Shown piece by piece: positions 44,150 to 52,482 of a DNA stretch of 64,000 bases. Every line of letters begins with the position of its first letter. The first letter of the stretch is position 1. Origin of the DNA: an uncultured Pseudomonadota bacterium (GTDB taxonomy: Bacteria > Myxococcota_A > UBA796 > SXON01); NCBI GenBank assembly GCA_903885375.1, contig CAISIK010000014.1, forward strand, positions 62,001-126,000. The letters are read 5' to 3'. Made by a program: the position numbers and the translations under genes. The notes under the pieces were generated by a model. The model was given only the letters and a program-made list of their open reading frames with translations. It searched no databases and had not been told where the DNA came from.

Positions 44150-45553
44150 ATGGTGCGTCCCGCATTCCTCTCCCGCTTCCTCGCCCACGCCCCCTCCCGG
44201 CTCGCGCTCCGGTGGGAAGGGGTGGACCACACCTACGGCGACCTTCGTGCGCTCGGCGAGGCCACCGCGGGCTGGCTCGCGGAGGTCGGGGTCCGCCCGG
44301 GCGACCGGGTGGCCATCCAGCTGGAGAACGGCCTCGACCTCGTGGCGGCGCACCTCGGCTGCATGGCCCTCGGCGCGGTGCGCGTGCCGATGAACGCGCA
44401 CTATCGTGCCGCCGAGGTGGCCCCGATCGTGGAGGATGCGGCCCCCGTGCTCGTGCTCACCGGCACCCCGGAGCTCTACCCGCACACCCGCACCGCCCCC
44501 GCGCCCGGCCGGGCCGCGCCCTTGGGCCACTGGGCCGGGCCCGACGACATCACGGCGCTCCTCTTCACCTCCGGGACCACGGGCCGCCCCAAGGGCGTGC
44601 CGCAGACGTGGGCGATGTGGACCCACAACCTCGATGCCCTGCACGCGCGCTGGCACCTCGCTCCCGACGACGTGCTCTGGCTCACGCTGCCCTGCTTCCA
44701 CACGCACGGTCTCGTGCTCGGCCTGCACGGCGCGCTCCTTCGGGGCGCTCGCGTGCTGCTCTCCGAACGTTTCGACCCCATCCCGCCGCCGCCGGAAGCC
44801 ACCCACTTCTACGGCGTGCCCACCTACTACCGGCGGTGGCTGCCGCTGATGCAGGAGTCCCCCGCCGCCTTCCGCGGGTTCCGCCTGATGGTGAGCGGCA
44901 GCGATGGGCTGTCGGCCGAGGTGAACGACGCCGTGCTCGCCGCCACCGGCAAGCGGGTGCTGGAGCGGTACGGGATGACCGAAACGGTGATGATCACCTC
45001 GAACCCCTACGAGGGCGAACGCAAGGCGGGCACCGTGGGCACGCCCCTCGAGGGCAACGAGGTGCGGGTGGTGGAGGGCGAGGTGCAGGTGCGCGGGCCC
45101 AGCGTTTTCGGGGGCTACTGGCCGCGCCCCGACCCCTCCGCCTTCACCGCCGACGGCTTCTTCCGCACCGGCGATGCCGGCGAGTGGGACGAGGACGGCT
45201 ACCTCCGCATCGTGGGCCGTAAGAAGGACCTCGTCATCGTGGGCGGCGTGAACGTGTCGCCGGCCGAGGTGGAGCACGTGCTCGCCCAGGCCGCCGGCGT
45301 GAGGGAGGTGGGCGTGTGCGGGCTGCCCGACGCGGACCTCAACGAGGTCGTGGCGGCGGCAGTGGTACTCGATGGGAGCTGCTCCGTGGAGCAGACGCTC
45401 GCCGCCTTGCGCGAGGCCGCCCGGGGGCTCAGCGGGTTGAAGCGCCCGCGGCGGTACGCCGTGGTCGAAGCGCTCCCCCGAAACGCGCTTGGAAAGCTGC
45501 AACGTGCGAGGATCGCGGTGGAGGTGGTGTTCCCGCCGCCCTCGCCGTCGTGA
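44150..45553 (+). CDS. Acyl-CoA synthetase (AMP-dependent, MatB/fatty-acyl type)
   Basis: 467 residues. AMP-binding core LLFTSGTTGRPKGVPQ (about 141-156), adenine motif YGVPTYYRRW, ERYGMTETVM (about 282-291), hinge TGDAGEWDEDGYLRIVGRKKD (as TGDAGEWDEDGYL then GRKKD), and the catalytic Lys in ALGKLQR near residue 447. It activates a small or medium carboxylic acid as CoA thioester; the short length resembles malonyl-CoA synthetases, but the substrate is undetermined. ATG 44150 has no Shine-Dalgarno, and GATACAT ends 8 bases before it, suggesting leaderless initiation. Divergent from the PBP gene. Confidence 0.9.
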   Translation: MVRPAFLSRFLAHAPSRLALRWEGVDHTYGDLRALGEATAGWLAEVGVRPGDRVAIQLENGLDLVAAHLGCMALGAVRVPMNAHYRAAEVAPIVEDAAPVLVLTGTPELYPHTRTAPAPGRAAPLGHWAGPDDITALLFTSGTTGRPKGVPQTWAMWTHNLDALHARWHLAPDDVLWLTLPCFHTHGLVLGLHGALLRGARVLLSERFDPIPPPPEATHFYGVPTYYRRWLPLMQESPAAFRGFRLMVSGSDGLSAEVNDAVLAATGKRVLERYGMTETVMITSNPYEGERKAGTVGTPLEGNEVRVVEGEVQVRGPSVFGGYWPRPDPSAFTADGFFRTGDAGEWDEDGYLRIVGRKKDLVIVGGVNVSPAEVEHVLAQAAGVREVGVCGLPDADLNEVVAAAVVLDGSCSVEQTLAALREAARGLSGLKRPRRYAVVEALPRNALGKLQRARIAVEVVFPPPSPS

Positions 45554-45614
45554 TCCGGTCGCTCCATGCCGAGAGGCACTAAAGTCCTCGGCGATCGGCG
45601 CCGATCCCTCCGTC

Positions 45615-46121
45615 ATGTTCAAGCTGTCGCTTCTGCCGCTTCCCGCCCTGCTCGCCGCCGGCATGCGCGCGCTCGTGCTCGGCGGGGGCATCCTCGAGGG
45701 GGACACCGATGTGGACGCGGAGGTTCGCCTCGTCTCGAGCCCCGTACGCGGGCTCGGTCGGCGGTTCCTCGCCATCTGGGCGGGCGGCGGCGAGTCCCCC
45801 ACCGCCGAGGAGCTGGGCGCCGCGGCGGTGGTGTCGGTTCACGACGAGCCGAGGGTGATCCGGGCGGCCCTCGAAGGGATCGCGCCCGCGGGCTGGGTCG
45901 GGGAGACGGCCACCGAGTCGGTTCGGCTCACCCCGCGCGAGCGCGGAATCCTCTCGCATGTCTCCACGGGAGCCACCTCGCGGGAGATCGCGCGGGCCCT
46001 CGGAATCAGCGAACGAACGGTTGAGGTGCATCGCCGCAATCTACTGAAAAAACTCGGTGTTCCGCGCAGCGCAGGCCTCGTGGGCCTCGTGGTGCGCGGC
46101 CAGGTGGCCGTCGCGAGCTGA
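45615..46121 (+). CDS. LuxR-family DNA-binding protein with degenerate N-terminus
   Basis: 168 residues. The C-terminal helix-turn-helix is canonical: LTPRERGILSHVSTGATSREIA then LGISERTVEVHRRNLLKKLGV (about 112-153). The N-terminal about 100 residues have receiver-like strands (MRALVLGGG, RFLAIWAGG, AAAVVSVHDEP) but no recognisable phospho-acceptor Asp pocket, so it may be a pseudo-receiver regulator. ATG 45615 chosen; a longer frame upstream has no coding support. Convergent with the zinc-ribbon protein gene, 3 bp apart. Confidence 0.8.
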   Translation: MFKLSLLPLPALLAAGMRALVLGGGILEGDTDVDAEVRLVSSPVRGLGRRFLAIWAGGGESPTAEELGAAAVVSVHDEPRVIRAALEGIAPAGWVGETATESVRLTPRERGILSHVSTGATSREIARALGISERTVEVHRRNLLKKLGVPRSAGLVGLVVRGQVAVAS

Positions 46122-46124
46122 CGG

Positions 46125-47387
46125 TCAGGCGTGGCCGGGCGCGCCGCGACCGAAGAGGCTTGCGCAGGCGCGGCTGTGCTCCTCCCACGCGGGCCAGCCG
46201 TCGGAGCGGCGCTCATCGCCGGGGCGGGCCGTGGCCAGCACGGTGCGACGGGCCTCCGTGTGGGCCTCGGGCCAGTAGGTGGCGAGGCTCTCCACGAAGC
46301 TCTTCACGGCCAGCCGTTGGGACGGCGCGCCCTCGCCGATGCCCTTCGGGTCGACCGCGCCTTCCACCATCCGCACGAGTCCGGCATCGGTGTACACGTC
46401 GACCACGCCGAGGCGCGCTTCGCCGCCCGCGCCGTTGGGCGCCGCGTAGTGGCCGCGTTGCCAGCGGCTCTCCGCGGCCGGGGCGCGCAGCCGCTTCTCT
46501 TCCACCTCGCCGGGCACCACGAGCCACACCCGCCCCACCACCCGCGGATTGCCGCGCGGGAGCTGGCTGGGATCGGGGCGCTCCTCCCCCCACCGGGGGG
46601 CCTCCACCGTGCGCCAGACGTGCGCGCCGTCGAGGCCCACGAGGCCGATGGCCGGCCCCCAGGCGACCAGATCGGCGCGGGCCACCACCGAGGCCCGAAG
46701 TCCGAGTCGACGAAGCTCGGCCGCGCGGCGCTCCAGCGGCTCGCGATCGGGGCTGCGGAGCGTGAGCCGCGTGCCCCCCGCGAGGACGGCGGCGCGCGCC
46801 GTGGCGAGGTCGACCTCCAGCGCCGCGGCGAGGCGCGCCGTTTCCATCCCGGCCGGGGGCGCGCCGAGCACGAGTGCGTAGGGGTGGCGCGCGGCGGGCA
46901 GGCGCACGGCGGCTTCGTCGGCGGGCTGCGTGTCGGCGGCTGCGCGGGCCGCGAGCAGCGCCTGCTCCACCTCGTCGAGAGCGCGGCGGAGCGCGGGGGC
47001 GTCGTGGCGGGAGGCGTGGGCGCTGGTGGCGGCGGCGAGCAGCTCGGCGAGGGGGTCGGGCGGCGGCGAGGGTGCTGGCGGGGCGGGCGCTTCCACCACG
47101 TGCGGCAGGGGCGGCGGGGGCTGGAACGCGACGGGCTCCGCCCCTGGGGCCGGGGCCGCCGGGCGGGGAGGCGGGTCGGCCGGCGGCGCCTCCAGCGCTT
47201 TCTTCAACTGCTGCACGCCGCCGGCGCCGGTCATGGCCCGCCGTACCAGCTCGTCGAAGTTTTCGGGCAGTGCGCGCTCGCGTGCGGGTGCGCGCGCCGT
47301 GGGCGTGGGCATGCGGGCGCCGCAGTAGAGGCAGGTCTCCCGGTGGGCGGCATTCGCGCGGCGGCAGTCGGGGCAGGGAGCGGTCAC
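46125..47387 (-). CDS. Hypothetical protein with N-terminal zinc ribbon
   Basis: 420 residues. Start taken as GTG 47387 because the zinc ribbon CPDC-x11-CLYCGA follows at residues 5-23. Residues about 65-130 are a Pro/Ala-rich disordered linker. The middle (LGAPPAGMETARLAAALEVDLATARAAVLAGG) looks like the ribosomal-L7/L12-like or FHA-free regulatory fold seen in some deltaproteobacterial proteins, and the C-terminal domain (PRVVGRVWLVVPGEVEEKRL ... GVVDVYTDAGLVRMVEG) is unassigned. Cytoplasmic; function unknown. Divergent from the amidohydrolase lipoprotein gene. Confidence 0.65.
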   Translation of the reverse strand: MTAPCPDCRRANAAHRETCLYCGARMPTPTARAPARERALPENFDELVRRAMTGAGGVQQLKKALEAPPADPPPRPAAPAPGAEPVAFQPPPPLPHVVEAPAPPAPSPPPDPLAELLAAATSAHASRHDAPALRRALDEVEQALLAARAAADTQPADEAAVRLPAARHPYALVLGAPPAGMETARLAAALEVDLATARAAVLAGGTRLTLRSPDREPLERRAAELRRLGLRASVVARADLVAWGPAIGLVGLDGAHVWRTVEAPRWGEERPDPSQLPRGNPRVVGRVWLVVPGEVEEKRLRAPAAESRWQRGHYAAPNGAGGEARLGVVDVYTDAGLVRMVEGAVDPKGIGEGAPSQRLAVKSFVESLATYWPEAHTEARRTVLATARPGDERRSDGWPAWEEHSRACASLFGRGAPGHA

Positions 47388-47436
47388 GGACGGGAAGGTA
47401 GCCGATCCGCGTCGGGGCGCCCCGCGTACCTCTCCC

Positions 47437-48516
47437 ATGCTGCTTGCCCTCCTCGGTGCCTGCCTCGCCCGCCCGGGCGCCACCCCCGCCTCGGAGTCGG
47501 CGTCGCTCGCCGGGGACACCGGGGAGGCCGGCGCCGTCCTGTTCGAGGGGGGCGAGGTCGTGGGGCTCGGCCGGGTGGACGTGCTCGCGCGCGACGGCGT
47601 CATCGTGGCGGTGGGCGCCGACCTCGATGCCGCTGGCGCCACGTCGGTGGACGTGTCGGGCCGCTGGCTCGTGCCCGCCTTCATCGACAGCCACGTGCAC
47701 CTCGCCTACCTCCCGGCCGAGGAGGAGCTCGCGGACAACGGTGTGGCGGGGGTGGTGGACCTCGCCGCGCCGATGTCCTTCCTCGCGGCAGAGCACCCCT
47801 CGCTGCGCGTGATCGCCTCCGGCCCGATGGTCACGGCCTCCGGCGGCTACCCCACGCAGGGGTGGGGCGCGGGCGGCTACGGCCTCGAGGTGACCAACGC
47901 GGCCGAGGCGGAAGCGGCGGTCGATACGCTGAAGCACGCGGGCGCGGGCGTCATCAAGCTGCCCGTCACCCCGCCGCCGCAGCTCGACGAGGGCGTGCTC
48001 GCCGCCGCTGCGACTCGCGCCCACGCGCGCGGCCTGCGGGTGGCCAGCCATGCCCTGGACGACGACGAAGCCGCCGTTGCGGCCGCCGCCGGGGCCGACG
48101 TGCTCGCCCACACGCCCACCGGGTCGCTCTCGGCCTCCACCATCGAGGCGTGGAAGGGGAAGGCGGTCATCGGCACGCTCGCGGCCTTCGGCGGCAGCGA
48201 CCGCACCGTCGGCAACCTCGCGGCGCTCCACGCGGCCGGCGCGCGCGTGCTGTACGGCACCGACTTCGGCAACCGGCGCACCGCGGGCATCGATGCCTCC
48301 GAGCTGGCGCTGATGGGGCTCGCCGGGATGTCGCCGGGCGAGATCCTCGCCTCGGGCACCCGCGAGCCGGCCGACTACTGGGATTTTGCGGACCTCGGCG
48401 CCATCGAGGTGGGCCGCAGCGCGAGCCTGCTCGTGCTGGATCGCGACCCCCTGCTCGATCCCCTCTCGCTCGCCGAGCCCACCGAGGTGTGGTCTCGCGG
48501 GCGCCGCCGACGGTGA
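47437..48516 (+). CDS. Amidohydrolase-family lipoprotein
   Basis: 359 residues. Minimal lipoprotein signal MLLALLGAC (Cys9). Metal-dependent amidohydrolase pattern: N-terminal beta-sandwich strand, HxH in DSHVHLAYL (about 85), Lys in VIKLPV (about 171, a carboxylated-Lys candidate), His in VASHAL (about 205), His in LAHTPT (about 225) and Asp in YGTDFG (about 273). The C-terminal GRSASLLVLDRDPLLDPLS is the usual end of the family. Exported imidazolonepropionase/prolidase-like enzyme; substrate unknown. Confidence 0.85.
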   Translation: MLLALLGACLARPGATPASESASLAGDTGEAGAVLFEGGEVVGLGRVDVLARDGVIVAVGADLDAAGATSVDVSGRWLVPAFIDSHVHLAYLPAEEELADNGVAGVVDLAAPMSFLAAEHPSLRVIASGPMVTASGGYPTQGWGAGGYGLEVTNAAEAEAAVDTLKHAGAGVIKLPVTPPPQLDEGVLAAAATRAHARGLRVASHALDDDEAAVAAAAGADVLAHTPTGSLSASTIEAWKGKAVIGTLAAFGGSDRTVGNLAALHAAGARVLYGTDFGNRRTAGIDASELALMGLAGMSPGEILASGTREPADYWDFADLGAIEVGRSASLLVLDRDPLLDPLSLAEPTEVWSRGRRRR

Positions 48517-48572
48517 CGTTTTCTGAATCGTCGCCCGCCGCCCGACATCCTTCCGCCGAACCCCGAGGCTCC

Positions 48573-49205
48573 ATGCACTCCGTCTTCCTGCTCCTCTCGC
48601 TGGCCTGCTCCTCCCCTTCCTCGGCCGGACCGGTGGCCGAAAACGCCGCCGCGCCCATTCCCGTAGCGGCTCCGGGCCAGGCCGTGGCCGTTTTCGCCGG
48701 TGGCTGTTTCTGGTGCATGGAGAGCGACTTCGACAAGCTCGCGGGCGTCGTGCACACCACCTCCGGCTTCGCCGGCGGAAAGACCGCCAACCCCACCTAC
48801 ATGGAGGTGGTGCAGGAAACGACGGGGCACCAGGAGGCGGTCCACGTGGTCTACGACCCTGCCGTCGTCACGTACCCGGCGCTCGTGGACTACTACCTCC
48901 ACCACGTGGACCCGACCGACGACGGCGGCCAGTTCTGCGACCGGGGGGACAGCTACCGGCCGGTGATCTTCGCGGGCAACGAGGCGGAGAAGGCCACGGC
49001 GGAGGCGGCCATCGCCGCGATCGGGGCGAAGGGCGTGCTGCCGGGGCCGATCGTGGTGCCGGTGGTGTCGGGCAAGCCCTTCTACGCGGCCGAGGTGTAC
49101 CACCAGGACTTCCACGACAAGAACCCTGCCCGGTACCTGCCCTACCGGATGGGGTGCGGTCGCGACCGGAAGGTGGCCCAGGTCTGGTCTGGCGAGGCGC
49201 GCTGA
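48573..49205 (+). CDS. msrA: Peptide methionine sulfoxide reductase A, lipoprotein form
   Basis: Reduces Met-S-sulfoxide in proteins. 210 residues with a lipoprotein signal MHSVFLLLSLAC (Cys12) and a Pro/Ala-rich linker before the MsrA domain. Active site AGGCFWCMESDFDKL (catalytic Cys near residue 46), GYxGG-type SGFAGGKTANPTYMEV, GHQEAVHVVYDP and YHQDFHDKNP. So this copy acts outside the cytoplasm. Electron donor unknown. It follows the amidohydrolase gene and may share its transcript. Confidence 0.93.
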   Translation: MHSVFLLLSLACSSPSSAGPVAENAAAPIPVAAPGQAVAVFAGGCFWCMESDFDKLAGVVHTTSGFAGGKTANPTYMEVVQETTGHQEAVHVVYDPAVVTYPALVDYYLHHVDPTDDGGQFCDRGDSYRPVIFAGNEAEKATAEAAIAAIGAKGVLPGPIVVPVVSGKPFYAAEVYHQDFHDKNPARYLPYRMGCGRDRKVAQVWSGEAR

Positions 49206-49229
49206 CGGCGCACCGGATAGGCGGCGACC

Positions 49230-50411
49230 ATGGCCTCCATTGCCGAAGAACTGAGTCGCCTTCCATTCTTTGCCCGCGTGCCGCGTCAGGAGCTGGACCG
49301 CGCCGCGGACCGGTTCCGGGCGCTCTCGCTCGAAGCCGGCGAGGTGCTCTGGTGGCAGGGTGCCCCGGTGGATGAGATGGCCATCGTGCTCCTTGGTGAG
49401 CTGGTGGCGGAGGCGGGCGGCAAGGAGGTGGGCCGCGTGCGCGCGCCCGACATCATCGGCGAGGTCGGCGCCTTCGTGGCGGGCAGCACCCGCGTGGCCA
49501 CGCTGCGGGCGGTGCGCTCCACCCAGGTCCTCGCGCTCGCGGTGGCGGACTTGCGGGCGCTGCGCTGGCAGCGCGGTCGCCTCTACGACACGCTGCTCGA
49601 GCTCGCGCAGAAGGCCATGGTGCGGCGCATCAGCGCCACCAGCGCGCGTCTCGCCAACATCGTGGCGGGCGGCGCCGCGGCCCCCAGCCGCAAGGAGCCC
49701 GGCGCGTTGGCCAAGCTCTGGCGAACCTTCCGTCCGGGCGGTCCCGCCGGCGCCTGCCCCGCTTTCGCCCCCATCCTGCGTGCCCAGGCCGGCCTCCGCG
49801 ACACCAGCGAGGAGGTGCAGGGCGCACTCGCGGCCGCCTTCGTGGCGGAGCCCTTCGAGGAGGGGCAGGTCATCGTGCTCGAAGGCGAGCCGGCCAGCGC
49901 CATGTACATCGTGGCGGAGGGGGAGGTGGATGTGCTCCGCAACGTGCGGGGAGATCGCGCGGAGCTCCTCGTCAAGCTCGGCCCCGGCGCACAGTTCGGC
50001 GCGAACAGCCTCATCGAGCCCACGCCGCGTACGGCCTCCTGCGTGGCAGCCACGCCCGGCTGGCTCCTCCGCATGGATCGTGAAGCCTTCAACGGCCTCA
50101 CCGGCGAGGCTCGCATGCTCTGGCGGGAGAGCGTGCTCACCACGCTCGCTTCGCAGGTGAAGAACGCCAACGCCGCGCTGGAGCGGGCGCTCGCCCCGGG
50201 TCCGGCGCCTTCGTCCACCGTGCTTCCGGCCTCGCCGCCCTCGCCGAACCGTCCCCGCCGCGATGGCGCCGGCTTCGCGGAGCTCCTGAAGGCCTCCGGC
50301 TACCTCGAAACGATGCCGGCGAGCGAAGCCGATCTCGAGGAGACGAGCTTCGTGGTGGACGAGGACCACAAGCGCAACCTGAAGAACAAGAACCTGACCC
50401 GGGGCAGTTGA
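49230..50411 (+). CDS. Protein with two cyclic-nucleotide-binding-type domains
   Basis: 393 residues. First cNMP-binding beta-roll at about 10-125 (FFARVPRQELDRAADRF, GEVLWWQGAPVDEMAIVLLGE) and second at about 190-305 (FEEGQVIVLEGEPASAMYIVAEGEV, then PRTASCVAATPGWLLRMDR). The PRTAS loop of the second domain is close to the phosphate-binding cassette; the first has STRVATL. No DNA-binding helix-turn-helix follows; the C-terminus is Pro-rich and ends NLKNKNLTRGS. So it is a regulator or adaptor, not a CRP. It lies just upstream of the hemerythrin/radical SAM gene. ATAG ends 9 bases before ATG 49230. Confidence 0.82.
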   Translation: MASIAEELSRLPFFARVPRQELDRAADRFRALSLEAGEVLWWQGAPVDEMAIVLLGELVAEAGGKEVGRVRAPDIIGEVGAFVAGSTRVATLRAVRSTQVLALAVADLRALRWQRGRLYDTLLELAQKAMVRRISATSARLANIVAGGAAAPSRKEPGALAKLWRTFRPGGPAGACPAFAPILRAQAGLRDTSEEVQGALAAAFVAEPFEEGQVIVLEGEPASAMYIVAEGEVDVLRNVRGDRAELLVKLGPGAQFGANSLIEPTPRTASCVAATPGWLLRMDREAFNGLTGEARMLWRESVLTTLASQVKNANAALERALAPGPAPSSTVLPASPPSPNRPRRDGAGFAELLKASGYLETMPASEADLEETSFVVDEDHKRNLKNKNLTRGS

Positions 50412-50488
50412 CCCTCCGGGCGGGGCTTCTCGCACACGGCAGGGGGTGAAAGCGCGCGGCATCTGGCCAAAGATCGGGTTTCGTCCGT

Positions 50489-50504
50489 AGGCACGCCGCT
50501 TGCA
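50489..50504 (+). promoter_or_regulatory. Sigma-54 promoter of the hemerythrin/radical SAM gene
   Basis: AGGCACG-CCGC-TTGCA: GG at 50490-50491, GC at 50502-50503, spacing 12; only the first base differs from consensus. Predicted transcription starts around 50515, essentially at ATG 50517, so the message would be leaderless; no Shine-Dalgarno is present, consistent with this. Confidence 0.62.
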
Positions 50505-50516
50505 TCACCCTGCGGC

Positions 50517-52412
50517 ATGACCGCCGCCGAAACCGCCGAGCTTGCGCAGAGCATCCTTGATTCCCACCACGCGCTCCTCCGGCGCGAGCTGCCGCGGCTC
50601 GCCGAGGCGCTCGCCGGCGCTCCGCCCCGGCTGCGGGTGCCCTTCCAGCACCTGCGGCGGGTGATGGACGATCACATGGCCAAGGAGGAGAACATCCTCT
50701 TCCCCGCCATCCTGGCCCTTGCCCGCGGCGAGGCCGCCGGCGGCTGCGGCGTGGGCGGCCCCATCGCCCAGATGATGGCCGAACACGACGAAATCCGCAC
50801 CCTCGAGGAGGCCCTGCGGAGCGCCTCGCGGGAGGCCGGGCCGCTCGAACCCAGCCTGCTGGCGCTGCTCGACGATCTCGGCGTGCACGCCGCCAAGGAG
50901 GACGAGCTGCTCTTCCCCGCGGCGCTCGAGCTCGCGCTCCTCGCGGCCCAGCCGGTCATCGAGGTCGATGAAGCTTCGCCGCCGCCACGCCGCAAGGCGG
51001 TGTCGGCGCCGCCGGTCGGTCCGCCGGCAGCCGGCCGCTGCATCCGCGAAACGCAGGGCACCTGCTCCGTGTGTCTCCAGCGGGTTCCGGCGGCGGTGAT
51101 GGTGCGGGCTGGGACGGTGGTGCTCGACAAACGCTGCCCCGAGCACGGCACCACCAGCCAGCTGCTCTCCCGTCGCCCCGATCGGTGGGTGGAGCTCGAC
51201 CGCTACTACTTCTCCGTGATGGACGAGTCGCACCCCCAGCGCGACTACATCGTGCGGATGACGGAGCGCTGCAACCTGGCGTGCCCCATCTGCCTCGCGA
51301 AGGCCAACACCGAGGACACCCCCGACCTCGACCTCTCGGGGCTCGAGTCCCTCCTGTCCGAGCGGCGCGGCGTGAAGATCGACCTGATGGCGGCCGAGCC
51401 GACCCTGCGCGACGACCTCGAGGACTGGGTGCGCCGCGTGAAGGCCAGCGGGAACATCGCCGCGCTCCACACCAACGGCATCAAACTCACCGACCGCGAG
51501 TACGTGAACCGGCTTAAGGCCGCGGGGGTCGACGAGGTCTTCCTCCAGTTCGATGGCCTCGATGAGGAGGCCAACAAGGCCCTCCGGGGGCGCCCGCTCC
51601 TGAAGGCCCGGCAGGCCGCCCTGAAGAACCTGCATGATGCCGGCATCGCCACGAGCCTCATCGTGGTGATCGCGCGCGGGCTCAACGAGGCCCAGGTGTC
51701 GGCCACCTTCCGCTTCGCGCTCGAGCCCGGCAACGAGCACATCCGCGAGGTCTTCTTCCTCGGCCTCCGCAACCTCGGCAGCGCGCGCGAAACGGGCGCG
51801 CTCGCCGGTCAGCAGCTCATGCCGGACGAGATCATCGAGCTCCTCACCGAGCAGGAGCCCACCATCCGGGCGGACGATGTCCACAAGTTCAACCTCGCCT
51901 ACTTCGCCATGCTCTCCGCCTTCCACGTGAAGAAGTGCCTGTACGTACAGCACTACCTCGTGGCGCGTGACGGCCACGGTGGCTTCACGCCGATCTCCGA
52001 CGTGGTGGACCTCCCCGAGCTCGCGAACGCCGCCGTGCGGTATGCGGCGCGTCGGAAGCGCCACCCGGTGCTCGCCCGCGCCGGCCTCGGCGCCTCGATC
52101 GTGAAGGCGGGCCTTCGCCCGGGCGCGCTCCGCATGGCTGGCGACCTCGTTCGCCTCGAGTCGCTCTTCGCTTCCGGCATGAACCTCCGGGAGGTGCCGC
52201 CCCGGTTCCTCCTGATCGGCTTCATCACCGCCTGCGATCCCGACAACTTCGATGCCCAGGTGGCGGTGAACTGCGGGAAGGGGGAGCTCTCCTCCGATGG
52301 CGGCTTCATCGACTCCGGCGCGGTGGCCAACGTGCTCCGCGAGGCCCGCTTCCAGGGCGAAGGGCGCAAGCCCGGACCAGCCTGGCGGGCGCCGGCGCGA
52401 CCCCGTTCCTGA
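50517..52412 (+). CDS. Hemerythrin-domain / radical SAM fusion protein
   Basis: 631 residues. Residues 1-145 are an HHE four-helix domain of YtfE/RIC type: His17/18 in LDSHHALLRRELPR, His53-Glu57 in DDHMAKEENILFP, His90 in MAEHDEIR, His124-Glu128 in GVHAAKEDELLFP, a full diiron ligand set. After a Pro-rich linker, a Cys zinc-ribbon-like segment (TCSVC at 182-186, CPEHG at 207-211) precedes a radical SAM domain with CNLACPIC (Cys252/256/259), then MAAEPTLRDDL, HTNGIKL, FDGL. The ribbon plus CxxxCxxC layout resembles the MJ0619/tetraether-synthase lineage of lipid-modifying radical SAM proteins. Role inferred: O2- or NO-sensitive radical chemistry, possibly membrane lipid modification. It has its own sigma-54 promoter. 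Confidence 0.85.
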   Translation: MTAAETAELAQSILDSHHALLRRELPRLAEALAGAPPRLRVPFQHLRRVMDDHMAKEENILFPAILALARGEAAGGCGVGGPIAQMMAEHDEIRTLEEALRSASREAGPLEPSLLALLDDLGVHAAKEDELLFPAALELALLAAQPVIEVDEASPPPRRKAVSAPPVGPPAAGRCIRETQGTCSVCLQRVPAAVMVRAGTVVLDKRCPEHGTTSQLLSRRPDRWVELDRYYFSVMDESHPQRDYIVRMTERCNLACPICLAKANTEDTPDLDLSGLESLLSERRGVKIDLMAAEPTLRDDLEDWVRRVKASGNIAALHTNGIKLTDREYVNRLKAAGVDEVFLQFDGLDEEANKALRGRPLLKARQAALKNLHDAGIATSLIVVIARGLNEAQVSATFRFALEPGNEHIREVFFLGLRNLGSARETGALAGQQLMPDEIIELLTEQEPTIRADDVHKFNLAYFAMLSAFHVKKCLYVQHYLVARDGHGGFTPISDVVDLPELANAAVRYAARRKRHPVLARAGLGASIVKAGLRPGALRMAGDLVRLESLFASGMNLREVPPRFLLIGFITACDPDNFDAQVAVNCGKGELSSDGGFIDSGAVANVLREARFQGEGRKPGPAWRAPARPRS

Positions 52413-52419
52413 TCCCTTC

Positions 52420-52477
52420 ACGCGGGCGGTTCCGTTCTCCGGCCGGGGCACACGGAGGAGTCCAGGACCGCCCGCGT
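52420..52477. terminator. Bidirectional terminator-like inverted repeat
   Basis: ACGCGGGCGGT (52420-52430) pairs perfectly with ACCGCCCGCGT (52467-52477); the loop contains a smaller CTCCG/CGGAG stem. It fills the 70-bp gap between the convergent radical SAM and CoA-transferase genes. TTT follows on the plus side; no long T tract. Confidence 0.6.
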
Positions 52478-52482
52478 TTGGA

